Source of the DNA: Sisyra terminalis
Lineage: Eukaryota; Arthropoda; Insecta; Neuroptera; Sisyridae
Direction: 5' to 3'
Assembly: GCA_958496175.1 (NCBI GenBank)
Contig: OY292278.1
Span: 4,402,001 to 4,466,000 of the forward strand
Length of the DNA: 64,000 nt
Positions 33,146-44,370 of the stretch are shown piece after piece. How positions within the stretch are numbered: the stretch's first letter is position 1; the number at the start of each line of letters is the position of its first letter. The position numbers and the translations under genes are program-made. The notes under the pieces were generated by a model that saw nothing but the letters and a program-made list of their open reading frames with translations, was not told the origin of the DNA and searched no databases.

Positions 33146-35154
33146 CAGTCATATAATATTATATGTGGTTTGCAAAGTTATGATGCATTTTCAAAGGTAC
33201 TTGCAATATCATTAGTGTTGGCCACCCCTAAAGCCAACCTTAAAGCAATATTTCCCAAAATATGGCCCACGGGGCATCAAAAATATACGAAAACCACTAA
33301 GGAATAAGGGTTGAAAGTGGCAGAAAAACCAAGTTAAATAAGGGTAACTTTAGAAATTTTCATCCCTTAACGAAGAATTCCCAAGGTCTAGACTAGTCTT
33401 TTTTAATTTCTGATCAATGAGCCGCACCCCTTTGAAATGGAAAAAAATTATCGTTGCACCCCATTGAAAAATATGTTTGGTATTTTTAGCATAGAAAAAG
33501 TTTCAAACTTTATATTCTTAGGGGTATCCTTTGCACCCGCCCCAAAATAACTTTCCGTACCCCAAGCTAAGAAACTGATACCTAAAATTATTTTCATTAA
33601 ACAATTGCTTAAATGTCAAAAATTTGAGAAATTTACCTTTGAGATTTAACTGGTTTTTTAGAATTTGCAATCTAAAAAAAACTGAAATTTCTTGATTTTA
33701 TACAGAATGAAGGGGGGTGGGTGATATTTGCTACTCCTTTAGTGGATAAATATCGATATGGATCTGTAAATGAATAAATTTTGTAATAGAGTGAAGTGGG
33801 TTGCATATACATAATCCAGCATTCAACATCTATTAGTTGGTGGGTAGGCAACCCAAGTTACACCAATACATTATAATGAACTTGTGGTTATATGATGTGT
33901 GGCTACAAATTTCAGTGTTTCCCAACTTGTTATGGCTTTTAAACTTTTGTAGTCTCTTTCCTCGCCTTCCGCTGATCATAATTCATTGTTTAAATAATTT
34001 TAAGAAGCTAAAAATGTTACAAATTGAACCAGTTATAAGTTCATTTTTAAATAGCCTTACTTTTCATGACTTAATGTTTCGAGGGGGCGTACGTAACTTT
34101 AATGATGGACCGCAGAGTTATAATGCATTTCCTAAGTGGTCTGCAATATCATTTGGGCTGACCACCTCGAATTTCAAATATACTGACTTTTCGATATCTT
34201 AAAAAAGAATATAGATATTTAAATAAAGGGTCTAATTTATTTCCAACTAATGGGTACCATGGGTGTATTTATTATAATTGTCCTTCTTCTGAATGCTACT
34301 TTTATTATTAATAGTTAAACGTAAGTAGGTAACATTTTCTTCTGAAGAAAAATTAGTTGAACTTGATTACAAAGTTTCTGTCAAATCAGTAAAGCTGTCT
34401 TCAGATTGGAACCAAAAGTAAAACCAGAATAATTGGTACAACAATTTAGATTAGATTGGTTTATGACCTTTTTTTATTCTTGTTTTTTTTTTTTTTTGGG
34501 GAAACACTAATATGTACCTATAAACAAAATATTATCGAAATCGATAAACCTGTTCTTAAATTGTACGATAGAATTCAGGTAGACAAAAATTTACATTTAT
34601 TTTCTTGACCTTTGTTCCATAATTATCCATTTTGTGAGCAAAACCGAATAAATTCCAAACAGGTGTGAAATTGAAAAGAATTTTACCTGCTCTCAACTGA
34701 TAATGTGAAATAATATGGTAAAATATGTTAATGTATTTATAATTGACAACAAATAATAAATACCTCAAACTGGTTTCAAATTCTTGAATGATATATTTCT
34801 ATCTGCTATTCTCTCGTTAGTATTTTGGACTTTAAACTTTTACTATGTTATTTCATATGACAACAGTTGAAAGTATGATAATTTGAATTCCATACTAGCT
34901 AACGAGTAAACTGGTTTTGTACTTAACGTTTGGAATCCATACTGACAAAAGCCATAACAAAAATTCCTTAAACGACATATTTAAAGCTGACATTCTCTCG
35001 TTTTTGGCCTTCAAGCTTAATATTATTTCATATCACTAATTGAGCAAATATTTGATTTTTTCGTATATATTATATACAATTTAATAATAGTTTTAATGTT
35101 TTTACAAACAAACTAAATATTAAGGTTTCATTTAATTCTTTTGTGTATGGAAAT
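33146..35154. other. AT-rich DNA with a short dispersed duplication
   Basis: The block AT.ATGCATTT.C.AAG.....TGCAATATCATT occurs near 33180 and 34118, so the 121-codon frame at 33837-34202 overlaps repeat DNA and is not taken as a gene. A short inverted pair GGGTTGC...GCAACCC lies near 33799-33855. No supported gene. Confidence 0.4.
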
Positions 35155-35156
35155 TA

Positions 35157-35560
35157 GGGTGCCCGTTATTTCCCAAATTGATTTTTTTACAGCGATCGCC
35201 CCCTGAATTTTTAGTTTAAGATATAAAAAAAATTATCCAACACAATTAAGCTCTTAATTTCTGGATTAAACCGTGCCGGAATCATGTTACTTTTACCATT
35301 TAAATACCATGGGATTATTTGACTTTTTACCATTTAATTTTTTTTCTCAGAAACAAATGAATCAAAAGATTTAAGGTCAACTTATTTTGACTTAAAATTT
35401 AACGCTCTACAAAAAAGGTCTCTGATGAATTTTCGATTAAATCACTCCATTAAAAGTTATTCAACATTTAACTTGTGCCTAATATTTTCAACTTTTTGCT
35501 CATTTTTACTATTTTTAACTATAAAATCATTGGAAGAGAAGATAAAAATTATTATCATTA
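35157..35560 (+). mobile_element. FB-C: diverged single foldback arm
   Basis: Starts after TA with GGGTGCCCGTTATTTCCC and carries, in FB-A order, AAGCTCTTAATTTCTGGATT, a CCATTTAAATACCATGGGA block, CTCTACAAAAAAGGTCTCTG and AAAAGTTATTCAACATTT. Ends as in FB-A/B are recognisable, but the sequence is far diverged. The opposite arm is not found. Confidence 0.5.
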
Positions 35561-35704
35561 GAGCGCAAGTGATTATTTGTGTTAATTTTATGGCTTGAAT
35601 TGAAAATTAAATAAAAAAAAAAAACTTTTTTTGACAATTAAAACAGGTGACATAAGATCGGAATTCGCTATAATCGTGAAATTCAATTTATCCAGGATAA
35701 CTAT

Positions 35705-35990
35705 GTATACACTATATAGAATATATTGCGGTCCAATTAATGAAGTATAATTTAATAGATTGTTATATAAAATCATACCATAAACATAAATTTGATCAGA
35801 AGTTCAAACAAAAATATTCGTGACGTGTTGCCCAGATACGTATTTCGATTGCCAAGCAATCTTCCTCAGTGGTCATCAAGTAGTTTGGATCACTCTGTAA
35901 CTGCTTTGTGGTGATTCACAAATTATTTCCAATTTATTATCCAATTATTTCCAAATTATTCCAATTATAAATTGGACCGCAATATATCCT
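35705..35990. mobile_element. TIR element with GGTCCAAT ends, copy 2
   Basis: GTATACACTATATAGAATAT then ATTGCGGTCCAATTAAT at the left; ATAAATTGGACCGCAATATA at the right. The interior is inverted relative to the copy at 24151-24904 and carries the same stem-loop on the minus strand (CTGAGGAAGATTGCTTGGCA, then ATCGAAATACGT, about 35835-35870). Confidence 0.65.
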
Positions 35991-36459
35991 TATATAATTA
36001 TAATATTTAATATAAATATTAAAAATCGCTTTGTAAGAATAAGTACTACATAAACTTTCATACTAATTAAGTGAAATAACGTTATTTAAAACGTTGTTAC
36101 TAAAATGATATTACAAAAACTTATAATTAATTATTTATTTATTAATTACACTTGTTAAATTCAAAATTTCGATTGTTGATTAACTCTACATTTTCACATA
36201 CAAACTTAGTCACCCCTTTTACTCTTTTAGGGTAGGAATTTTCAAAAAAAATCTTATCAAATGCCTACTTCTTATATGGAATACATCGAATATTAAAATT
36301 TCATCAGTCAGAGGGGATATATAAACACAGGATTTTAAAAACGTATTTACTTTAAGTTTTATTACTATTATTATTATTACTGCTACTACTATTACTTTTT
36401 TTTCTTAATATTTCAATATTGAGCAACTCTTAGGGTCTATTAACAACAATTTTGTAAAA

Positions 36460-36557
36460 AAAAACTAAAAAAAAAGTTTACTGTAAGATTCGAACCCACG
36501 TCTTTATAATTATGAGCATCAGAATGTTAGATACGTAAGCCATTACGCTATTAACAT
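36460..36557 (-). pseudogene. tRNA-Met-like sequence with Pol III signals
   Basis: On the minus strand an A-box TAGCGTAATGG (36540-36550) and a B-box GGGTTCGAATC (36487-36497) frame GCTCATAATTATAAAGACGT, resembling the CAU anticodon region of elongator tRNA-Met. A D-arm GCGT-8 nt-ACGT can pair. About 10 extra nucleotides precede the anticodon arm, so it is not a normal tRNA. Runs of T (a Pol III stop) follow within about 25 nt. Either a tRNA pseudogene or the head of a tRNA-derived SINE. Confidence 0.5.
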
Positions 36558-36789
36558 CAACTATGTGTTTTATATATATAAAGGTTTATATTTCAAAGAG
36601 GCAATTTTTTAAAATTTAAATTGAATTTACTGTGCTTTTTATTATTTTAACTAAAAATATTATTACAGATTATTTTCTAACTTTAAATAACCTTTCTAAT
36701 GATATATAACTCACCGGTCTAGTGTAAAAATTTCTGTTTTCATCCCTAGGGAATACCTTCCCTTATTATTTTTTTGGAATGATAAGTAG

Positions 36790-37016
36790 CCTATAGTCTG
36801 TGGAAAAGTGTGTTGTATCTTAATACCAAATTTCATTAAATTCGGTTGTTCCGTTCTTTAGTTAAATCGGGACATACAAACAGACAGACAGACAAAAATT
36901 TTAAAAATGTTAAAATTGGAATAAGGGCCTCTTGAAACAAATATTTACCCTAAAATTGGGTTCAAAATCGAAATGTACAGACAGACGTAAGAATTTTATA
37001 TATTAGTATAGATATT
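36790..37016 (+). mobile_element. RTE/SINE-type 3' tail
   Basis: Contains the phrase-like block typical of insect RTE-derived elements (ATTTCATTAAATTCGGTTGT, then TCCGTTCTTTAG), (CAGA)n near 36880-36895, and the terminal TTTATATATTAGTATAGAT. No reverse transcriptase frame was seen. Confidence 0.6.
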
Positions 37017-37317
37017 TCTAATGATATTTTCATTATTGAATATTTTCTGTCCCTCAAAATTGTATTGTTCTTTTGGCCATTTAGATCTTAAGATCCCTCT
37101 TAGTTTGGGACTGGAGGCTTATTGCCAATGTTCCTGTTTTCTTCAGTACTTCCTTAAACATAATATTCGTTTTATACGCCAAACTATGTAATTTGAAAAA
37201 AATTGTTTTTTTTTTTTGAATAGTTTTTTGAATAGTTTTTAGAATAATTTCCTATCCCATAAACTAAGGACCATAATTGATCTGGTGGTGGGACCAGTTG
37301 TGGTAATTTTATTTTTC

Positions 37318-38265
37318 GACTAGCTGATCCCCGCAACTTCGTCTGCGTGTAACGTAGGTGTAGATTATATTTTCTTCTCAAATTTGCCAATTGTAGTGGT
37401 ATATGAAAATTTTTATTTTTCTTATTTCTTTTACGAAAAATATAATCATACCTGAAAACACTATTTTGTCAACTTTAAAAAGACACATTTACTAAAGTGT
37501 CGCAAAGAATAAAATTGTTCTATGTAATAATCAATTAATTTTCAAAAAATATTTATAAATATCTAAAAAGAGTATGTTCAATTGCGTATAGCTACGGTAG
37601 GTATACCTACCGTAGACCAAATAATCTGTAAATCAATCAGCATCTATACATAAATAAAAAATATCGCCAAGTTCAATAAAGTTGGTCTTAATTATAAGTA
37701 AACTTAATTAACTTAATTATAGTAACTCACATTTTTAAACTAGTGATATCTTTCGAATGGAATGTTCAAATTGAATAACTCAAAAAGTTATATAATGGTA
37801 TTGAAGCAAACTTAAATATGAAGTCATTTATTTTGATAAGGATTAATCCCAAAGTATATATAAAAGAGCTTTTATAGCGGTGGCATTTATATATATTTTT
37901 TAAAATGAAAAAACACTTATTGTGACATAACTATAATAGTTAGACATATGCTGTCGCTCTATTTTTTGTAGATAATGATATGTTCTACAAAATCGTACTA
38001 CATTATTTTGTTCTATAACCAATAGTTTTCGCAGCGCACGCGATAAAAGAATGTTTTTTGATAATTTTTTCAGACCTTGGGTTACATTATTGGAGTTTTA
38101 GTATGGATCCTTATTTTTTTTGAAAATTTAATATAGCCTATGTTCTCCGGAAATAGTGTAGCTTCCCAACAGTGAAAGAATTTTTCAAATCGGTCCAGTA
38201 GTTTCAGAGCCTATTCAATGCAAACAAACAATCAAATCTTTCCTCTTTATAATAATAGATAGAAG
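37318..38265 (+). mobile_element. RTE-derived non-autonomous element
   Basis: Begins CTAGCTGATCCCCGCAACTT (CGTCTGCGTG follows), a head motif of many insect SINE/RTE repeats, and ends with a CGGTCCAGTAGTTTCAGAG block, (CAAA)n and TATAATAATAGATAGAAG. About 950 bp. No long frame; the element is non-autonomous or decayed. Confidence 0.6.
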
Positions 38266-38749
38266 ATCAGCATAACGCAACCCGTTATGCACTGCTGTAT
38301 TTTAACGCCTTACAATATTGACAAACGATTGTAATTTCCTCAATTGTTCCAGATTACAATAAATATTAAGTTAAATATGTAAATATTTGTAAATTTAAGA
38401 CTTAGTCGACTTAGTCGTTTGTCGTTGAATATTTATTGATATCAGCGCCTAATTTGCCTATTTGGCTAACAGGTATAACAGTTTATTTGGGAAATTTTTT
38501 ATTACTTTTACGATTTTTCTTACAAGTTCTTCCCATTTTCTTACCTTTTAAACCTTCTTTGGTCTTCTACAAATATTTCAAGCCCAAAATGAGCCAAAAT
38601 GGTCCACCTGTCGTAAAGTTTTTGCGAGACATACATATCTCAACTCATTTTGATATAATAGAATAGAAGAATAGATTATTCCTAGTAAAGGGGATGTTTT
38701 TTTCTAATGAAAGATTAATTAGGTACAAGTGAAACTTATTTCAAAATTA
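38266..38749. other. Intergenic, no feature seen
   Basis: 3' flank of cuticle gene 2. The 76-codon plus-strand frame at 38436 has no domain. Confidence 0.4.
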
Positions 38750-38755
38750 TTTATT
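38750..38755 (-). terminator. Poly(A) signal of cuticle gene 2
   Basis: AATAAA on the minus strand, about 175 nt after the stop codon at 38930. Confidence 0.45.
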
Positions 38756-38929
38756 TTTTTACATAAAAAAAGATTTTTTTTAATATACAAAATCACAAAA
38801 ATACAAATTACAAAAAAAAGCTAGATAGCACAAATCGTTTGCGTTGCTTGCCCGAGCCATGGCTGAGTATTTTCAAGGGGAAGAGTAAAAAAAAAGAAAA
38901 ATTGGTTAAATCAAGATTGGCAGAAATTA

Positions 38930-41087
38930 TTAATACCGTCTATTGTATGGCCGGTATTGAGGATTGTTGTAGTTGTAGTTATTGTTGGGTTGATTGTTGT
39001 AGTTGTTGTGTTGGTAGTCGGATTGATAGTTGGGTTGGTAGGTTGGTTGCGGGTTGTAGCGTTGAGCTTGGGCGATTATTTCGAGGGATCGTTGAATTTC
39101 TTTCGGGATTGGAGGCGGCGTGGGAAGATGGGCGCCTTCGGCGCGGAAACCATTTTCGTCGGCAATGTATCGCACGGAAATTGGCGTTCCATCCGGAGCG
39201 GTATATGAGTACGAGCCTTGTACCACTTCAGCCTCCAAATTTTTGACACCTGGATTTTTCAGGTAGCCGGACTCTTGCGCTTGTTTACCGTCTCCAGTGG
39301 AGAAACTAGAAAAATTATTGCAATTAAAAAAAAATAATTTTTCCTATTTGATTAATTTACCTAAAAGCATAGGAGCCGTCGGGGTTGACTTCTTGCGTTT
39401 GGGATAGAATCGGGACGAATGGTCGTTGGATATAGTTGGACGAGGGATTGTAATATCCTGGATTTTGGTAGCCCTGTTGGTTGTAGTAGTTGGACTGACC
39501 AAAACTTTGGGGTTTGGCAATGGTGAGCCCCACCAAACATAGACATAAAATCTGAAAAATAAAATTCGCTTAGCAAAGTTTTGAACCACTATGGAAATCG
39601 ACATAAGGGTTTGAGTCTACGCTAAATCAATAATTTTGCTTCCATGTACTTATGGGGAAGTTTGAAGACAAGTTGCCGGATATGACGACGGAGGTTTTCC
39701 TCTTTTATTCCCCGAAGGGGGAAATATATTTAAAATGTTTGAAATTAGTTGAAATTTTTGGTTTTAAAGTCCCAAAATAATGGTATAATTCATCGGTTAC
39801 TACGACTGATTATTCATTGATTTGAAATTTGAAAAAAAATTTCCGATGTAAGGACCAAATTTGCTAGTTTCTCGAAAATGTTGGAATATTTGATACTTGA
39901 ACTTCTTGTGGTCATATGGGAAATTTTTTAGTAATATTTTTTTGCATAAAAGTTTGGTACTTTTAGCCAAATATCGGTTATAGCGACCAAAAATTTACTA
40001 GATTCTTAAGCATATTAAAATAGTTTAAATCAATAATGAAAATTCTTGGATATAATACGTTTTTTTCATGAGGAAATCTGATATCTGGAAATTCAATTGT
40101 TTCTAATCAACTGAGGAAATTTTTTTTGGAATTTTTTGAGTTGGGAACATAAATAGATCCTAGATACCTTGAAAGTAGTAAATAGATGGGCAACAAATGG
40201 TAGCAGAGCGTATAAATCAAATCCTTGACATACTTAAAGTAGTTGTTAAAAACAATAAAATTTGAAGAAAAACCAAACAAATCTTCAATTGTTTAACAAT
40301 TGATTACTAGATCCTTAAGCATATTAAAATAGTCTGAATCAGTAATGAAATTTCTTGGATATAATACGTTTTTCATGAGGAAATCTGATATCTGGAAATT
40401 TAATTGTTTCTAATCAACTGAGGATTTTTTTTTGGAATATTTTGAGTTGGGAATATAAATAGATCCTAGATACCTTGAAAGTAGTAAATAGATGGACAAC
40501 AAATGGTAGCAGAGCGTATAAATCAAATCTTTGACATACTTAATATAATTGTTGAGCAAAAAAAAACAACAAAATTTGAAGAAAAACCAAACAAATCTTC
40601 AATTGTTTAACAATTGAATTATAGAAGCACACCTTGATTTTTTTTTTTTAAAAAAATTACTTAATTTCGTCCTTTTTTGAATGAATTTTGTTAAAGCCTT
40701 ACCGACGTGTTCTTTCGACAACGAATTCTATAAGGCCTAATTGGGCTGATTCTTAAGTTGCTAGACATTTGAAAGCTCACTGTGATTCAATACTTTGAGA
40801 AATAAAATGGGACTTAAAATGAAGCTTGACAAAAACAGTGATTAACTCTGATGTTTCTACATAAAAAAGAATTTTATTCTTAAAAATTATTAAATTTTAG
40901 TATTTAGTATATTTTATGCAAAAAAATAGGGTTTGAAAAGCCAAAATTTGGGTAAATTTCGAAGCATTGCAAAATTTTTTTTTTCAACAATGAAATGAAA
41001 ACACAATCACTTTGATTTTCTTTTGTTTTATAAAGAAAAACAAAACACAAAAAGCACTTTGAGAAAAAAAAGACTCACCAATTTCAT
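38930..41087 (-). CDS. RR-1 cuticle protein, Tyr/Asn/Gln-rich (3 exons)
   Basis: Secreted chitin-binding cuticle protein, CPR family RR-1. Exons: 41087-41079 (ATGAAATTG), 39551-39361 and 39305-38930, with GT-AG junctions and a codon split AG|T; 191 residues. Signal peptide [15 protein letters not shown], then a Tyr/Gln/Asn spacer, the RR domain (about 50-135) with [61 protein letters not shown], and a tail built of Asn/Tyr/Gln repeats ([13 protein letters not shown]) ending NRRY. The long intron 1 (1.5 kb) holds a 308-bp tandem duplication. TATA box at 41241-41248. Same strand, class and first-exon design as the gene at 10109-11040, so they are probably paralogues of one family, though not close copies. 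Confidence 0.93.
40005..40620 (+). repeat. ~308-bp tandem duplication in intron 1
   Basis: Two copies starting at AAGCATATTAAAATAGT (about 40008 and 40316), each with GAGGAAATCTGATATCTGGA and AATGGTAGCAGAGCGTATAA. High similarity suggests a recent duplication. Confidence 0.85.
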
Positions 41088-41240
41088 TTTGTTTGTTTTG
41101 TTTTGTTCTAAATACAGTATTATACTAAGATTAATACGACCAAATTGCCATATATATTGTAAAAATAAAAAAAAAATTGCACACTATACAATTGGCAAAA
41201 ATGAGACGCGTAATGAATCGGCTATTTGAATTCTGCCGCC

Positions 41241-41248
41241 TATTTATA
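41241..41248 (-). promoter_or_regulatory. TATA box of cuticle gene 2
   Basis: TATAAATA on the minus strand in the context GTATAAATAGGCGG, about 155 bp upstream of the ATG. An initiator-like ATTCATT lies about 30 bp downstream. Confidence 0.75.
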
Positions 41249-41249
41249 C

Positions 41250-42400
41250 TTTATCCACATGGAAGACCGGAGCGGAACATCCCGGATTCTAAAGCTCCGC
41301 CGATTGCGTATCGTTCCATCTTGATCCCGCGCACCATCGCGCCGAATGCGTCGTTTCTTTTTTCTAGATCTTTTTTTTTTTGTTTTATTACCTACTACAA
41401 TGTGGTGAAGAGGAGTGAAGATCTATGGCGATGATCTCTCTCCGCACCGGGACCCGTTGCCCCGCGTCAAATGATCCATCATTCGTTTCGCCCACTTAGA
41501 AATGGATCTAGCCGAGAGTCCGTTTTGGATCATCTTTTCCCCAACAATATTTCGTTGGAAATGTAACGCGGGGGACGGGGGGAGGTGAAGGGAACGCGCG
41601 AAACGCGTTCACCTCATATTATTTAATAAAACAAATAATATCTAAATCATAACTCTATATAAAAAAAAAAATAAAAAATAAAAATAATCCGAAACGTTTA
41701 CGCGATTACGTTACAAATCGTGACCAAACCAATTTCAAATATTTGACTTCGATTAGAGGTAAATCATTTCGCTTTTTGAAAAAAAATCAATTGTAAATGG
41801 ATCATTATAACAATTTCATAACGGATCCAAGCCACCGATTCGACCAATTTGTATTCCGAATTTAAATCAATCAAATTGATCTAAAAGAAAAAAAAATGTT
41901 AAAATTTTCAATTCTCAATTACCGCAACAAAAAATTATATTTACCCTTTAAATTTTAATTAAAATTATTGATCTAGACGATCCATGATATAAGTCAAATT
42001 TTGAGATAAATCTCTTCAGCCAATTGGTTGAATCCTTATGGATCATGTCCTGCTTTATGTCCAGATGGTCTAAACAAGTTTCCTCCCGTTACCCCACATT
42101 AGCGACCAAATCTTCCGGAAACTTCTAATTTCCGTGGTGAAAATCTTTTCTCCAGTAATCCATTCCGCAAATTGATCTGAAATTTTAGTTAGTTTTATTT
42201 ATTGTAACACCAAAATTGCCATATTATGAGGTATCATTGATCTTTAATTCTTTTAAAGAAGATTTTTTAAACGTTTATATCCTTTAGTATAGGCTGAATA
42301 TTACCTGTCAGGTAATACATTATTTTTAACGTATTAAAAGATAAAACTAAGCTTTATCAATAGATGCAGTGGTAAGCCAAGGATTTAGGCTTGTTTTATA
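41250..42400. other. Upstream flank of cuticle gene 2
   Basis: 41260-41620 is unusually GC-rich with CpG-rich patches and a G-run near 41570-41585, like the flank of cuticle gene 1, and may hold regulatory sites. From 41640 the sequence is AT-rich with no gene. Confidence 0.4.
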
Positions 42401-42414
42401 CACTAGCTGATACC

Positions 42415-42568
42415 CAAGGTTTATAAAATACACAGGTGACCTCATGCGCTACGTGACGTATCCAGAAGAAATACGTACATATCTTCAGACTGATTCAAAT
42501 TTCAAAATTCTTCGTATGACGTCATTTTTGTTTTCTAATGATGCAACCTGTGTAATTTATAAACCTTG
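42415..42568. mobile_element. 154-bp MITE, copy 2, 9-bp TSD
   Basis: Flanked by GCTGATACC (42406-42414 and 42569-42577). Ends CAAGGTTTATAAAATACACA and its mirror. Inserted into the head of an RTE/SINE-type repeat: removing it and one duplicate rebuilds TAGCTGATACCCACAACTTC, which resembles 37320. Confidence 0.93.
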
Positions 42569-42577
42569 GCTGATACC

Positions 42578-44150
42578 CACAACTTCGTATATGTGACCCA
42601 CAGTTGATTCTAACCTTATCATTTTATATATTAATCAAAAGATAATTTTTGGTTTTACCCTTAAAAGATTGTTATATGCTATGAAATACATATTTAATGA
42701 AGAAGAGTATAAACTGCTACGAATTTGCCATATCTCATAAGCATATAAAGAGGTTATAGTTGATGTAATTTTTCCCCAAACAGTTTCTAGTCCATGAATA
42801 TAACAAGGATAGCCTGAAAAAAATTTAACTATTAAAAAGGTATTTATTTGAATAGTTTTACTTACTCTTGGTCTCTTGGTAATTAATTTTAAAGATTTAT
42901 TAACATTTCAATGTTCGCCTCATTTCTATGACATTTTACATCGATTGCCACCATTTTATAATTGAGTAAGCCGCTTTTTAGGAATAGCATCGAATAACAC
43001 TAAAGGACAACGATATAAATATTGTCGCATTGCAATTATTTCGGATTTATAATCAACCTCGTGGTTGTTGGGCCGCCATTATAAAAAATTGAGGTTATTT
43101 ACCCACAGTTGATTAAAACCTAATCAATTTTCATAATCAAATTAAGTTTTTGACTAGTAAATTAAATGCATGAAATCTAATATATATATTAGTTAAAAGA
43201 TAATTTTTTGTTTTACCCTTAATAATTGCGATATAGTATGAAGCACAGATTTAATATAAGGGAATTTGCTATCTCTGTTTTAAGTATGTAAAGTGGTATA
43301 GTTCTGTTTTGTCATTTTTTCAAATTAGTTTCTGGTCCATAAATATAACAATGATAATCTGAAAAGAAAAATATCATTAAAAAGGGATTTATTTGAATAA
43401 CTAACTTACCCTAGATAATTAATTTAAAATATTTATTAATATTTTAATGTTCATTTGCATGGCATTTCCCTTTGTCGCCATTTTATAATGGAGTAAGTTG
43501 GAGTTTAAGAATAACATCGAATAACACTAAATGACAACCATATAAATATTGTCGCATTGCAACTATTTCGGATTTATAATCAACCTCGTGGTTGTTGGGC
43601 CGCCATTATTAAAAAATGAGGTTATTTACTCACAGTTGATTATAACCTAATCAATTTGCATATTTAAATTAAATTTTTTACTTGTAAATTAAACTTATGA
43701 AATCTAATAAATATATTAGTCAAAAGATAATTTTTGTTTTACCCTTACAAGATTGCAATATGCTATGAAGCACAAATTTAATATAAGGGAATTTTCCATC
43801 TCTGTTTTAAGCATATAAAGTGGTATAGTTCTGTTATGCTCTTTTTCCAAAATCGTTTCTGGTCCATGAATATAACAAGGATAATCTGAAAAAAAAATTG
43901 TCATTAAAAAGGGATTTATTTGAATAATTAACTTACCTTAGATAATTAATTTGAAATATTTATTAATATTTTAATGTTCATTTGCATGGCATTTTCCTTT
44001 GTCGCCATTTTTTAATCGAGTAAGTCGTAGTTTAGGAATAATATCGAATAACACTAGAGGACAATGATATTATTATAGTCGCATTGTAATAAAGGTGTGC
44101 CAAATTATTTTGGATTTACACTCAACTTCATGGCAGTTGGGTCACCTGTT
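42578..44150 (+). repeat. Three ~527-bp tandem units, RTE/SINE-headed
   Basis: CGAATAACACTA recurs at 42991, 43518 and 44045. Units share CACAGTTGATT.TAACCT, AAAGATAATTTTT.GTTTTA, TTTCTGGTCCATGAATATAA and CGGATTTATAATCAACCTCG. The third unit is diverged at its end. The first unit follows the RTE/SINE-like head at 42400. No protein was recognised. Confidence 0.8.
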
Positions 44151-44346
44151 GATACTGTTAAATATCACATTAATATTTTTTAAAAATTTGGAAAAATTTT
44201 CCAGTTTTTCCGACTTAAAAACTTTATAATTTTATTTTAATTTATTTTGTGTTGTTGAAACAGTGGCAGTTCGACCAAATTTTCATAGTTTCAACAATAG
44301 AAATTTGCGTTAATTTCCTTCAATTTAAAGCTTTACTTGACTTTTT

Positions 44347-44370
44347 CTTTCTTTCTTTCTTTCTTTCTTT
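44347..44370 (+). repeat. (CTTT)n microsatellite
   Basis: Six CTTT tetranucleotide units. Confidence 0.9.

Noticed and set aside
33837..34202. 121-codon plus-strand frame
   Set aside because: Its 3' part is a dispersed repeat also found near 33180; no domain.
38839..39246. 135-codon plus-strand frame rich in Cys/Ser/Trp/Val
   Set aside because: Antisense shadow of the Tyr/Asn/Gln tail and RR domain of cuticle gene 2.
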